From NCBI RefSeq assembly GCF_004011695.2, contig NC_082416.1, forward strand, positions 1,364,001 to 1,428,000: a stretch of 64,000 nt of DNA, in the 5' to 3' direction. The translations under genes were made by a program, and so were the position numbers. Under the pieces are notes generated by a model that searched no databases, was not told the origin of the DNA, and saw only the letters and a program-made list of their open reading frames with translations. The DNA comes from Ascochyta rabiei. Its lineage: Eukaryota; Ascomycota; Dothideomycetes; Pleosporales; Didymellaceae. Of the stretch, positions 9,259 to 20,628 are shown in pieces. The stretch's first letter is position 1, and each line of letters starts with the position of its first letter.

Positions 9259-12200
9259 TCATGTTCTCCACTTCTTCCATGCTTCCACAAAACCTCCTAC
9301 CTGATTGGTCTCGGTTCCCAAACTAGGCTCTGGTTCATCACTGACGCGTCCGATGCATTGCAAATCAGCAATCGGCACCATACTCGGTCTTCCATGTGCG
9401 CACATGAACGGGAAGACACAATCTGCCAACTTATCTAATAAAACTCTACAGTCTTCTGAGCTCAACTCATCGTTGAACATAATAGCCGATCGACAGGCGC
9501 GAGAGTTGATCATATCGACAAGACCCGGCGGGCAAGTAGCTATCCTTGCGATCCAGCTTCTGTGCCGGTCATTGGCTGCAGCTGGTGTGACTGGCGGTGA
9601 CTCGGCATACTTCCATACTGCAGACCGCAGGAGGGAGATCAGGAGTTGAGGATCGCCTTTACAGCGCTCCGAGATACTTGGCGGTAGGGTGGTGACTGAA
9701 ACTTTGAACGTTTCCTTCTCTGCTGCCCCAGGTCTGCTCCCAGGTGACGTAGAATTGCTGATGTCATACAATATCCCCCAAGCAGCGAAGCTCGCAGCAT
9801 GAAGTCGGAAGTGCGTATGCTCCTGTGGTGAGATTGTGAATTGCAAAGGCTTCTCAAGGCCGACGAAATCGACGGGGGAGCTAAGTCCAAGTTTTGATTG
9901 ATAGCCCGAGTGTGAATAGTTGTTGTTTGGGTTGCATAGGTCGGCTAGAAGTGTTTCGACTTGGATGCGTTCGTCTGCCGCATGTTGATCGACTAATACC
10001 AACACCTCTGTAGCCGACTGCATTTCGGAGCCTGTAGGTGAGCCCATCATCTTTACTAGGATAAACTTTTTGTCGACCTGTGAAATAATTTGAGCGTTGC
10101 GCAGGCCTTCCTTCGATAGCCTGGCCGAGCTTGACGTTGCCTCGGCGAATGCTTTCTGCATATCGAAGTGGGTGCTGTGTACGTGGCCGTGCTGCGAGTG
10201 TTGTAGTAGTCCCTGCTCCAGATCATCTTGAAGCGACATCCGCTGAATGTTTCTTTCGCTTGGCCTGAAAACAGGGTTCTCCCAACCCTGCAACACGCCG
10301 TCAAGCCATGGCGTTCTTGTGAACTCGGCAGTTGCAGATCTGGGTGTCATCCGAAGTGACTTGCTTGTATTTCCTTCGTTAGCCATAAGCTTTCGGGCTG
10401 CAGAGTCGGTCTGGGATCGTGCTCGTTGAGGTGCTATCATGCAACCTGTACGCGCGTTGAGAAGATGCGTCTTGCTGGTTGACGGATCAGTCCATATGAC
10501 AGTCTCATCTGCTGCAGAAGCAGTGTCGTTCTCAGGTTCAGGCGAGACTGCAATTGCTGACTCGCTTAAAGCACCCCTAGAAATGGGAGTGACGTTGAAA
10601 GCTGCGTATTGCTGTTGGCTCGCGTCATGAAGCGGTTGGCCGTTTGCATTCTCTGAAGTTGAGGAGGAGGGTGTTTTAAGAAGAGTGTCTGCTCTTGCCT
10701 TGCATATGGGCGTTATGCTGTCAAAAAAGCTTGACCTTCCGCTCTTGATGCGCGACCACTCTGCAAAGGCTTGTTGACGCGGCTTTCCAGAAGGATCTTC
10801 TAGTGGAGTCATTACCAGTCTCTTCCTCTTCGCGGCGTTTGTTGTCATAGGCCTCATGTTCGTTGTCCCCGGCGAAGATTTTGCCGATGTTTTCGACAAT
10901 ACCTCGCGCTTCCTTGACGGGGTACAATTTTGCTTGTCTGATTCGCATATTGGTGTTGACGCTGTTCTGGATGGGCTTAACTTCTGATAAGGCTTTCTTG
11001 GGCGAAAGTGGTGCACTGATAGCCATTGACTGATCATGACGCCAAGTATCTCTACTACTGCTTGCAGGTTGGTTTTGTCCTCGATAAAACGGTCTGCCAC
11101 CGAATCTGATGTACGTCCGTCCTTTACCGAGATTCGTAGGTGAAACATGGGGTATCTGTCGACGCCCTTGCGAGCCTTGAGTTGGCGATTGGTATACCCG
11201 TCGTTCTTGAAGCGCTTGTCCGACTGCCGGCGAAGCTTTTCATGATCATCTACATCGGCGTCATCTTCAAGAGTGCCGAAGCTAGACAGTGCGAACAGAC
11301 GATTGACCTGATCGTAAAGTTCGTTATGCCCGTTATGGCTGAAGAGCGGTCGCAAGCCAAATGACATGAATTGTACATGCTTGCTAGGTGATGGTTCGAG
11401 GGAGATGGCTCCTTTGACTGACAGGACGGCTGTTGATGCGGACGCTGGCACCCACGAAGCCCACTCATCCGTGGCAATGTACCCGGCCTGCGTCATGATG
11501 TGAAGTAGCGACGGAAGGTGCGCAGAGCGTGGCCTGCCAGCTGCGGTGCTCTGGCTATCTCCCGCCACGACTGCATGCTTTGTGTTGAAGTTCACGATGG
11601 TTTTGTTGTCACCATCCCGGATTTTAAGTGAGATTGGGCTTTGCCAGCTCAGGAGTAAGCCGGCCGTTGCGTTCTTCAGAGCTTCGCGCAGTCGATGATG
11701 CTCTGCTTTTTGATCCATGACTATGGATCGTTGTTTCACGCGCACTGGCATGTTGCCAAACAGATTTCGGACAGTAACCCGGGTACCATGTTTGCCGTGG
11801 ACGTGGTTGCGAGCAGTAGTTGGTATCTGCCTCTCTATGGCTCGAGAATGGTGGAATGAGATGGAGTTGTGCGAGCGATACGCGTGGTGGTGCGAGGTGA
11901 TCGTCAGGAGGGACATTGCCGAAAGCGAGGCAAGAAAGGTGCCATGTTGACCGAAAAGAGGTTCGTCTGATTGGTATTTGGAGGTGCCTGTGCGTGTTGG
12001 CTGGTGTTGCATTGAAGGCATGGTGTGTACGTACAATAGAGCTTCCCCAGTCCTCCATCTTCTCTAAACTCGGCGGGTGCTAGGCCCAGGCCGTCGTCCT
12101 CGACAGTACAACCACCGCGCGCAAAGTCAACCGTGACGTCGATCTTGGATGCTCTTGCGTCGAGAGAGTTCCTCAGTAGTTCCAGGACGACTCCGGTGAG

Positions 12201-12278
12201 CGACACAATGGCCGTGGAGGACTTGATCTGGGCAACGGCCTCATCGGGCAGGGGCCGAATCGACATGGTCGTCTTCAT
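9259..12278 (-). CDS. mlh3: DNA mismatch repair protein Mlh3 (MutL homologue)
   Basis: Exons 12278-12035 and 11987-9259 (47-bp intron, GTACGT donor) encode 990 residues. The N-terminal GHKL ATPase shows ELLRNSLDARA (Mg/ATP-binding Asn), VEDDGLGL, a GFRGEAL-region equivalent GQHGTFLASLS, and GTRVTVRNLFGNMPVR. A long unstructured linker follows. The C-terminal domain carries the metal-binding endonuclease motif DQHAADERIQVE and the terminal motifs ACRSAIMFND and CAHGRPSM. Mlh3 pairs with Mlh1 as MutL-gamma, which resolves meiotic joint molecules into crossovers and contributes to mismatch repair. The endonuclease motif and ACR/HGRP motifs separate it from Pms1-type proteins with their own N-termini, though the paralogue call is by pattern only. 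The start could also be Met5. Confidence 0.92.
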
Positions 12279-12982
12279 CCACCGCCCTCGTGAACGAATG
12301 ACGTACAGCTAGCCATGTCGAAGTTCCGGCTGGAGATTGCGATGTTGCAAGCAAAGTGGGCACTGGCGATGGAAGTCAGGGCAAGACGCGACCCACCGGC
12401 GCGTCGATGGCAGCTGCATCGTCATGGCTTGGCGCGGCGGGCCGTAGGTAGGCGCTCAGGCTCCAGGCTCCAGGCTCCAGGCGCTCAGGGTCCAGCTGGG
12501 GAAAACGCAGCAGCCAATTGCCCCGTCCCTCGTGCGTGCTGCATCCAGCCAACGTCCCTTCCAGACACATTCCTCTGTTGCAGAGCTCATATATCACAGC
12601 TGCACTTGCTGTCCGAGCACACGTCTTCATCGCCCCTAGCCATTGCCCCTCTGTCGTAAACGCAGCCAGATCCGGCCTCGCCCTGCGTCTGGCCAGTCAG
12701 CTGAGCGACCAGCGCACCGAGCAGCAGGGGAGCAGGCACGTCCTTTGTCACTGCCACTGCCCTTGCCCTTGCCCTTGCCCTTGCCCTTGCCCTTGCCCTT
12801 GCCCTTGCCCAGCCCAGTCCACACTACACCACACCACGTGGAGCATCGCCGAGAATCCAGCGACCCAAGCAGGCCACGCGCACGCAGGGCCCGTCTGTCC
12901 TGTCCGTCCTGTCCGTCTGGTCCGTTTAGACTCTACACCGTCTCCAGCGTTCTCCCTCTGCTGTTCCTGGCGCTAGACGAGC
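12279..12982. promoter_or_regulatory. Shared upstream region of mlh3 and the Ser/Thr-rich protein gene
   Basis: This 704-bp gap between divergent genes must contain both promoters. It holds GC-rich imperfect repeats of GGCTCCA at about 12458-12485 and the hexamer repeat listed separately. No gene is supported. Confidence 0.5.
12760..12810. repeat. Hexanucleotide microsatellite (CCCTTG)8
   Basis: The unit CCCTTG is repeated eight times without interruption. It lies in the probable 5' leader of the next gene. Confidence 0.92.
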
Positions 12983-14337
12983 ATGGCCACAGCCGAAGCC
13001 GCGTTGAGACCCCATGGTACGTCTTTGAACATGCTGCACAGCCCTCTGCCGCGCCAAACATCGCTCGTGTTGAATTGATTCTCTTCTGGCTTACCACCCC
13101 TCTCGCGTTTGCCATTCGAATCCCACTAATGCGTGGTTTCAAAGACCGGCAGACCACCCGCAAGCGGCCCTTTGCGGGCTGGATGAGGCGCCTTGCGAAC
13201 CTCAAGCCCTCGTCTTCAGACCACCAGAACGGCGGCGGAAAGAAGAACGGCGCTGCTGCGAAGAAGGCATCGGCAAACAACAACCCATACCCAGAGTCCG
13301 GCCGCATCAATCCGGATGCGCCGGGCCACCTCTCCTTCTCGACGCCCGACACGCCGCGCTCCCACGAGAGCTTTACCTCTGTCGAAGAAGCCGCAGCTGC
13401 ACAACAGCGCCAACATGCCAAGAGCACGAGATCGAATGCGCCGACGGTCGCGACCATGCCCGAGACAGTGCACTCGACGCGGTCAAAGGCGGAGACGGGG
13501 AACACCAACCAGAACGGCGGCAGCACCTTCTCGTCGCCCAATGGCTCCGAGCACTCCCTCACCACCACATTGACCACCATACAGTCCAGCGCGCCCTCGC
13601 ACATCCTGGGTGCAGGCCAGCCGACACAGCCTGCAGCGACGACGACTGCCCCGCCCGTTCACTTCTCCCACCAGTTCCCCACCTCTCCTCCGCCTTTGGC
13701 CATCCCCCCGCATCTGGCCCCTCAGCAAGGTCCCCATTCCTACCACGTTGCGACAGCGAACAACGTGCTCTCAGACGACGCGTCCATCCTGACGCTCGCA
13801 TCGTCGTCGAAACGTCGCCGCCGAAACTCGCTCGACACGAATGCCTCGGTCCGTGCAATGGCACCCTCGTCGCATTATGGCGGCAGTCGAGAGTCGCTGC
13901 CACTCAGCGTTCTGTCCGGCAACGTGGACACTATATACTCGGCCTCCAATAGGCCCACCAACGTCAATGGTCTCTCCAATGCCAATGCAGAGCGAGCGAG
14001 CGTCTACTCTGTGTCTGGCGCAACAGCGCCAGTCGTCCTAAGCAGCGAGCGCAACAGCTACTACGCAAACAAGCAGGCAGACGGGCTCAGTGTACGAAGC
14101 GGGTTGCTAGGCCATGGCCGCACGGATAGTATCAGCAGCATCAGGGCAATGCACACCGCCAGCCCCCTAGCAAGCCCTCGTGATCCACCCCTAGCCACAA
14201 AGCTGAGTCGGCGAAGCTCTGAATGGATTCCGGACGCCAGAGAGGCGAGTGACGAAGATGAAGAAGAACTACCAGCAGCACCAGCTCTGAAAGAGGAAGA
14301 AGAAGAGGACAAGGACGTGGGAAAGGCGGTTCGGTAG
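12983..14337 (+). CDS. Ser/Thr-rich low-complexity protein, conserved-hypothetical type
   Basis: Proposed exons 12983-13016 and 13145-14337 encode 408 residues. The short first exon (MATAEAALRPH) is inferred from a GTACGT donor, a CTAAT branch-like site and an AAAG acceptor that keep the frame; a single-exon alternative would start at ATG 13129 and change only the first dozen residues. After DRQTTRKRPFAGWMRRLANLK the chain is dominated by Ser, Thr, Pro, Asn and Gln and looks disordered, with a basic patch SSKRRRRNS, several RxxS-type phosphorylation-like sites and an acidic C-terminus (DEDEEE). There are no membrane segments or enzymatic motifs. Similar fungal proteins are sometimes labelled as channel-like in databases; nothing in this sequence supports a channel. 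Confidence 0.72.
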
Positions 14338-14952
14338 GCGTTGTATCTCAAACCTCATGCGACAGGCAAGTGCGAAGGACATTTGTGTGTGCGTGGATAC
14401 TTTTGAGGGATGGTGCAGACCGGTGTCGAAGTTGCCAAATTGTATGCAGAGGCGTTGCGGTGAGTTGGAATGTACGTCTTCGATTATATACCCATGGCTT
14501 TTTAAGTAGAATCTTACCAACATTACTGAGTTTCGCACAACCGTGTTGACCAATGCGATACCAAATGTTGCAAATCGTACACGACTCGCCATTGCATGCT
14601 TTAAGCTGACAATGGCGATGACCCAAATTAGCAAGCAATGACGTGCGCCCAACGAGTCCTCAGCGAACCATTACCAAGTGAGCCCTCCCTTATATCTTGT
14701 ATCGTGCCTACCAAGGTCATAGGCCGTAGCAGGTCAAACTTTTTTATCTGCAATGACCCACAAGAGGCTATCAAGACTGCATGGCGCGCGACGAAGGATC
14801 ATGGAAGGTGGTCATACTTGCAAGATACTATTGATGATATAATCACTCGGGCTTGCGCACCGTACAAAGGTGACTTGGGCATAATCTTACAGTTCAAAGA
14901 CCTCAGTCCTTCAGCTGGCACCTTCGCGACATCCTAACAGCGACCCTGCACC
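14338..14952. other. Intergenic region
   Basis: Nothing recognisable was found here. It separates the Ser/Thr-rich gene from the transporter relic. Confidence 0.45.
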
Positions 14953-15536
14953 ATGGCAGATGATCTACCAACTCGCACGCCACCCCCGGACGACGACATT
15001 GGCCCAGAGGAAGAGAAGCAATCACAAGCAACCAGGAAACAAACCACGGTGCTGATGCAGCACTTCACTTTCTCAGAGATTCGGGAGGTCTTCGTCAGCC
15101 AATCGACAAAGAAGCAAGTCAACGTCTACTGCGCAAGATTGACCTGCACATCACGCCATTGATTTGTATTGTGTACTTCTTGCAATACATCGGCAATGAA
15201 TGCCGCACTCCACGGCTGGCAGGTCATCTTCCTCTTCTTGGGTCCTCTCACCCCCGCCGTAGGTATAAGCTTCTGGTTCATCATGCCCGACATCATCTCG
15301 CCGCAGACCTTCCAGAGTAAAGACGCGCCGAGGTATCTGCCCGCAAAGATCAGCATCGTGATTCTGTACGTGCTAAATACGCTTGACCTTATTCTTATAC
15401 GGTAACTGTCCGTGAGAAGGAACAAGCAGAGGGACGAGGAGAAGAGCGCAAAAGGCGGCGAGTAGAAAGCGGAAGAAAACCACGAGTTTCTGGACCAGAC
15501 AGATTTACACAACAGGGAGTTTAGATACGTGCTATA
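14953..15536 (+). pseudogene. Collapsed MFS transporter pseudogene (Dal5/allantoate-permease type)
   Basis: Three pieces of one anion:cation-symporter-type MFS protein remain in the original order. The first piece (14953 to about 15190) is the cytosolic N-terminus and first membrane helix, with LLRKIDLHITPLICIVYFLQYI. The second (about 15195-15285) resembles the central helix 6 region, HGWQVIFLFLGPLTPAVGI ending in IMPD. The third (about 15285-15536) is the end of helix 11, helix 12 and tail: IISPQTF, RYLPAKISIVILYVLNTLD, then after an in-frame stop RRNKQRDEE, and in another frame FLDQTDLHNREFRYVL ending at a stop. About eight of twelve helices are missing, and the joins change frame. No functional transporter can be made. 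The family call rests on the characteristic N- and C-terminal motifs. Confidence 0.8.
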
Positions 15537-16572
15537 GACGCAAGAAAATAATAATAATCACTTCTCGTGGAATCTCGCTGAGGATAGTACACACCGATTG
15601 CAATGTTCATCCAGAAGACCGTTGACCTAGCCCTCTTACCCTCAGCTTCTCGACCGACAATCAAAGCGGCTACCAAATTCCCACCATCAGCGGGAGGAAC
15701 ACCCCACGAGACCATGCAGGCGCGGTGGTAGATGCCCGCCCATTCCGCAGAAAGCGCAGATAGCAGGGTCTAAATTCCTCCTGCGAGGCTGAAACACTTT
15801 TAGCGTCTGGAAGCTGCACCCTGCTGCGCGAGGGTGACGAGAGAGGAGGATGGCCTTGAAACGAGGGCTGGAGAATCGATGCTTGGGCTGCTTGCGAGAT
15901 GTTTCGTGCGGAGGGGGTGGCACGGGTGCGAGCTCAAAGGTAGCGGACGATGTGGTTGGCTTGTATGTAGCCATGTCAATGTGAAGTTGGGTCTGTTTTT
16001 CGTGGTATTGTGGATACTGTCTTCTACAAGTGCAACGATCGTTTCTTTTCTTTTTTGATTTCGTTCTTCACGTTGTCGTCGTCCAGACTCTACCCAAGCT
16101 CAGTTGTAGCCAATGTTCTAGTCAAGTGCGGCTATGAGGAGGACTTGTCCGCATAGCCCATCAGCATCCTCTGTCAAGAAGGATCGAGGCTGTGGCGTGC
16201 TGGACTACGGCTTGCTTCATGATCTGCATGCATCTACGACCGCCCGTCACCTGTTCGTGGCTTTATATCAAACATGCAATGTTACCAGCCAGCTATACCT
16301 AAGCGCCGCTGGTATGCGTAGGCGGTGCCATGCAGCCTTGCCATGCAGCCTTGCCATGCAGGTCTGAAACGCGGCAGTATAGATGTCGGAGGACTAGTAG
16401 CGCTTAGCATGACACAACAGACGCGCAATTGGACGACTGCTCGAACTCGCGATCATGGGAGAAGTACCTTCAAGGCGACGGGGAAGGGGTATTTGAGCAT
16501 GCCATTGCCTACCGTTGATCTGGCGTTCGGATCTCTTTACACATTCGATTTCACCTCTTCGTTATTGCAAAT
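15537..16572. other. Region beside the transporter relic with possible minus-strand gene remnant
   Basis: On the minus strand 15974-15750 begins with an ATG and a Pro-rich start (MATYKPTTSSATFELAP). A different frame further on reads WAGIYHRACMVSWGVPPADG. The frames do not join through clear splice sites, so no gene is called. The rest of the stretch shows only a 14-bp repeat (TGCCATGCAGCCTT) near 16328-16360. Confidence 0.35.
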
Positions 16573-17340
16573 ATGATTGAGCAACGAGTTGCGAAGGGCA
16601 CTGTGCGCTGGCCGTCGGTGTCTGAGATGCTCGTTACGAAGGGCGTGCTCTGGTGGGTCTGGGAGGCTCTGAGCAATCAAAGAAGTGCACGAGCGTATCC
16701 ATATCCTACTTTGATGCCATCGGAAGACTTCCTCAATGGCAACGTACGTTTCATGGCGACCGGGTTTCGCGGTGCATGTTCATGAGCTGATGTGTCGTAG
16801 TGGACGTCGAGCGTAGTAGCTACTCACGTCTCAAGTGAGATCGACAAGATTGCAGCTTCGTGGCGGCACGCGCTGCCGTTGTTGATGATTGTGGCGGCTG
16901 CTGGAGCTTTTACTATCAACTACTTGAGAAAGAAACCTCTTATAGTTCGTAAAGAGACTGTAGCAGTGGTTGCGGAGCCCAAGGGTTTGATGGAAGATAC
17001 ACCGGAAAAGACACTGGGAGATGAGGTACCTCCGAGGCTACAAATTGATGCCGGACGTCAACTAGCATCGTTCGAAAAGGAAACAGGTGCTGTTTCGACA
17101 ATCAAAGAGGTCATTGGCCTGACTTCTGCAGAGCCTCGTCCTGCTGCAAAGTCGATGTCATCAATCTCTGCGACAAGCATGTTGGAGACAAGTCCAAGAA
17201 AGAAGCGAGTCATCAACAAAGTAGCGATCAATTTGGCCCTATCGGAAGTTTCGATCACCATCGATATCCCACCATCGTCGTCAGATCATTCCGACGATGC
17301 CGCCATCGTCCAACTCTCGGAGCTACTGGAGAGATGGTGA
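16573..17340 (+). CDS. Unrecognised single-span membrane protein
   Basis: Proposed exons 16573-16743 and 16801-17340 encode 236 residues; the 57-bp intron has a GTACGT donor and a TCGTAG acceptor. The first 80 residues are Trp-rich (KGVLWWVWEAL) and end in an N-glycosylation sequon created by splicing (NWT). One hydrophobic helix follows at about residues 81-100 (ALPLLMIVAAAGAFTINYL) and is capped by RKK. The remaining about 130 residues are hydrophilic and Ser-rich, with a basic PRKKR motif. The topology suggests a short outside or luminal part and a cytosolic tail, by the positive-inside rule. No family is recognised. The end is uncertain: a GTGAGT overlaps the stop codon and could splice onward, but the continuation soon stops. 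Confidence 0.5.
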
Positions 17341-18388
17341 GTAAACCGTACAACAGATTACAAATGCCGAATATCGTTCGAGAAAGAGAGAGCCGAGTTT
17401 TGAAGTTCGCAGGCCTCCGTCTACCTATGGAATCTCGTCTTCGATTGTGTCAGCAAGTCATACAAGACAGGCGGTTCCAAGCTCTTGGCCATGAGCGAAC
17501 CAGGTACCAGGTTTTACGAGCCGGAGGTAATCTTCCACAACTGTGGCTGCAAGAACTCTCGGTGCGGCTAATAATATGTGCTGTCGAGAAGGTGGGAAAT
17601 TTGCTTATCAAGCTCGTACAGCCAAATCAGTATGCTTCTCCTTGGTGCGCCGGTATCTTGAGCGTTGCGGCCGAGGTCAAGTCGTAATAACGCCGACTTT
17701 ATTCTTAGCTATAAAGGACAATCCATGGACGAAAGGTCCTGGATTTAGCGATGTGATGTCCTGACAAGCCGAAGGGGATCTTCAAGGTTGTGAGGGTCTT
17801 CCTACTTTTTCGTGTGATGTTGCCAGTGTTATAAGGGAAAACGGCCAGTCGCGACAACATTCAATCAAGATACCGGACCGGCGTTTGATGAGGGCCGGAG
17901 ACTTTAGTGAGATGATTTGTGAATTTGTCTTCACCAACTCATCAGCCATTCGCGGTGCACAGCAATCGACTGTTATAGGTCTCACGGACAACACCTTCCG
18001 TTTTATGCGTTGTGTTCGTGCGTTGTACAAAAACGAAGGATGGCCCCAGGACCTGACATTTTCTTGGCAATACCGCGGACCCGCTTTCTCCCATAGCCAT
18101 AGTCCAGCATGACGTCGAACTCTCCAGTCCAGTCCGCACTTCGCCCCAACTATGCCATCAGACGACCTTGATTGCATCAGCCCCTTCTTTTCATGACGAG
18201 CAGAGGACCCGCGGTCGAGAGTCCCCGATCTCCGCAGTCATCAGCCTTGGAAACCAGAACGTGGCTGGGCCGCCACACTAACGGACACCGTCGACTAAGC
18301 GGCGCATCCTGATCAAGCTAAGCTCAAGCCTTATGGAGCCTACACCGTATTCAATCGTCCGAGAACAAATGCACTATTCGATTCAAGC
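17341..18388. other. Intergenic region with short open frames
   Basis: A frame at about 17421-17560 reads a Cys-rich peptide (FHNCGCKNSRCG) behind an acceptor-like TTCGCAG, but it cannot be joined in phase to the upstream gene. No other supportable gene was found. Confidence 0.35.
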
Positions 18389-19460
18389 ATGGCGCCGGAC
18401 GGCAAAGCGCAGAAGGCGGATGAGCACGTGCAGCGCCTAGACACAACAAGCTTCGCTGTCCATGTCTACGAGCCCAGGAAGGCTGGTGAGCAGGAACATG
18501 GTTCCGGTGTGAGCCCATTTGTACTTGAGTGTCTCTAGGCCCTTGTCCCCTGCCCCGGTCCTTTCCTGCCTTTGCATTATCTCGTTCACTGCTACACCTG
18601 CAGTGTGACAGGACTCAAATCGCCATGCAATACCGAAAGCTACTCACATTGGCGCTTGTGCCGTCGATACTCTTCTTCCTGCTGTCGTTAGTCTCCGTGG
18701 CCTTGACAACACACTATTGGATCATAGGCGATTGGATCACCCCAAGAGGAGTAAATGTACAGACCAGTACATTCAGCGACCGCACACAGTCATACACGAT
18801 CGACGAAACTATCGTTTACTTTACCGGAAATGACACCGATGCGACGATCGCTTCTGGATGTTTGTGCCTGACCGCCGCCGTTGTGTCGCTCATCGCATGG
18901 GCGCAACTACGAAAGCCGGATATGGACACGCAGTTTGCGACTGTATGTGCAACAGCGCGTTCTAGCAAACAACGCTGGAAATCCATGTTAACCCCTGATA
19001 GAACAAACGCCGTTTCTGGATACTTGCCGTAGTCTTGACAAGTCTGGTCGGCGCTATAACTGCGCTTGTCTCCATCGTTCTCCATTACACCAACAAGGGT
19101 GACGACGCCTTTGGCTGTAGATCTGAGACGCTCCAAATGGCTGGAAAGTTGAATACGAACAAATACTGCACAAGAGAAGTGGCCGCGTGCAATTTCCTTC
19201 CGAAGTATCTGTCAAAAGCAGACAGGAGCAGCGCCGCGTTGGGTTGCACAGAGGCAGTAAGTAGTTATGTCTGTTTCAAAGCCTTCGCTGACTGGCTTTA
19301 GGTGACTGTCAAATGGCTGCAAATTGCTTTGATTTTTCTGGCGCTTCTCGTCCTCGGCATCTTCGCTGTGCAAGCACGGCTTCGAAGAAAGACTCGATCG
19401 ACGCGAATGGCCGCAGCCGAGAAGGATCCTATGCCAGTGGACTCTAACGAGCATTTCTGA
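18389..19460 (+). CDS. Four-helix (tetraspan) membrane protein, family not recognised
   Basis: Four exons (18389-18508, 18604-18942, 19002-19256, 19302-19460), all phase 0, encode 290 residues. Donors are GTGAGC, GTATGT and GTAAGT. The first about 45 residues are hydrophilic. Membrane segments follow: LLTLALVPSILFFLLSLVS, an ASGCLCLTAAVVSLIAW segment, ILAVVLTSLVGAITALVSI, and WLQIALIFLALLVLGIFAV. The loop between helices 1 and 2 has an NDT sequon, and the loop between 3 and 4 holds five cysteines that could form disulphides, which places both loops outside or in the lumen. The tail is short and basic (ARLRRKTRS). The arrangement resembles claudin-like or Sur7-like fungal proteins, but no signature motif confirms either. 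The continuous frame through four exons supports a real gene. Confidence 0.7.
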
Positions 19461-20628
19461 TCCAACGAGCGATTGTAGCTTCACTATTGGAAGTATCCTG
19501 CACGACCTTAACGACTCATAATGCCTCTACGAACGCGACTGCGCCTTGCATAATTGGCGTTCATCTTTTCATTCGCACACGACTAAACTCAAATCACCAC
19601 GACGCATTGCAAGACCTCACGGATGTGCATGTATAAAGGGGCTGCATTCTGCATGATTGCTACGCTGTACGCTGTACGCTGTACGCCAAGGTGGCGTTCT
19701 TTTTGCCTTGAATAATTCCCGGTCAGACATGCCGACATGTTCTACACGAACGTATACACTTAATGCATATATATCGTTACCTGACCTCTCTTCTTTTCCA
19801 CACATGGTCGCGTCCTGCCACCTCTTTCGACTTTCCAACTTCCTGTGGACCGCAGCATGCGCACGGTTGGTCGGTAAAATGCACGGAGACCTGATGACCT
19901 CACAAAGTCACGAAACATCCCCATAGTCTAATTTGGCTCCAGTCTCCCACACACACTCTAGCCCCGGATCTGCGCCTCAGCCGTAGCCGCTCTGCCACTG
20001 CTGCACCGTTACAGCTAGCGGCTGAACTAACGGCCTCAGAGAAAGCACTACTGCCACAAAACCCCCTTGAGTCGATGTTCCCTGTTCCTTTGTCATGATG
20101 GTATACAATGGATAAGCATAGCTTGAAATCGGTGCTGCTGTCATCTTATTTCAAAAACGTCTCACTACAAAGCTTCAGCCCTTCGGCTGCACAGGGTTTC
20201 AACATGCCAAACACTTCACTTGTCCTACGTTAGCCAAATACGTCTTTCCTTTGTTCTGTGCCAGATCAAGGCAAACAATCGAAGCACTGTAGACACATTG
20301 TAGAAAGAAGGGACACAACGGACGGATACAATAGCCATCCGTGGTCATAAATGAAAAAGCTTAATACCGGGGTGTCTGAAACCGTAGACAGAGAGGTCTG
20401 GCAGGCTATAAAATGCAAGGCTGCCCACGTCTATGAGATCGGTGTCACATCATCGCCATCATAATATTCTCGCTGCTCTATACCGTCACTAAGTCCGACT
20501 CGAAAAACGTCATTGCAGCTCTTGAAGCACTGGTGCGTGAAAGAACCAGAATAGTTTATTATCGCAATACGAATCCTCGACAACTCGGCCCTAGCAGGTC
20601 ACTACACACTACAACAAAATCTCACGCC
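19461..20628. other. Intergenic region upstream of the amidase
   Basis: No gene is supported. A short repeat of TGTACGC occurs near 19665-19687, and the last 300 bp are probably amidase promoter and leader. Confidence 0.45.

Noticed and set aside
12643..12982. N-terminal extension of the Ser/Thr-rich protein through the CCCTTG repeat
   Set aside because: The extension is translated microsatellite (Leu-Pro run) and starts far upstream; splice signals and ATG 12983 give a better start.
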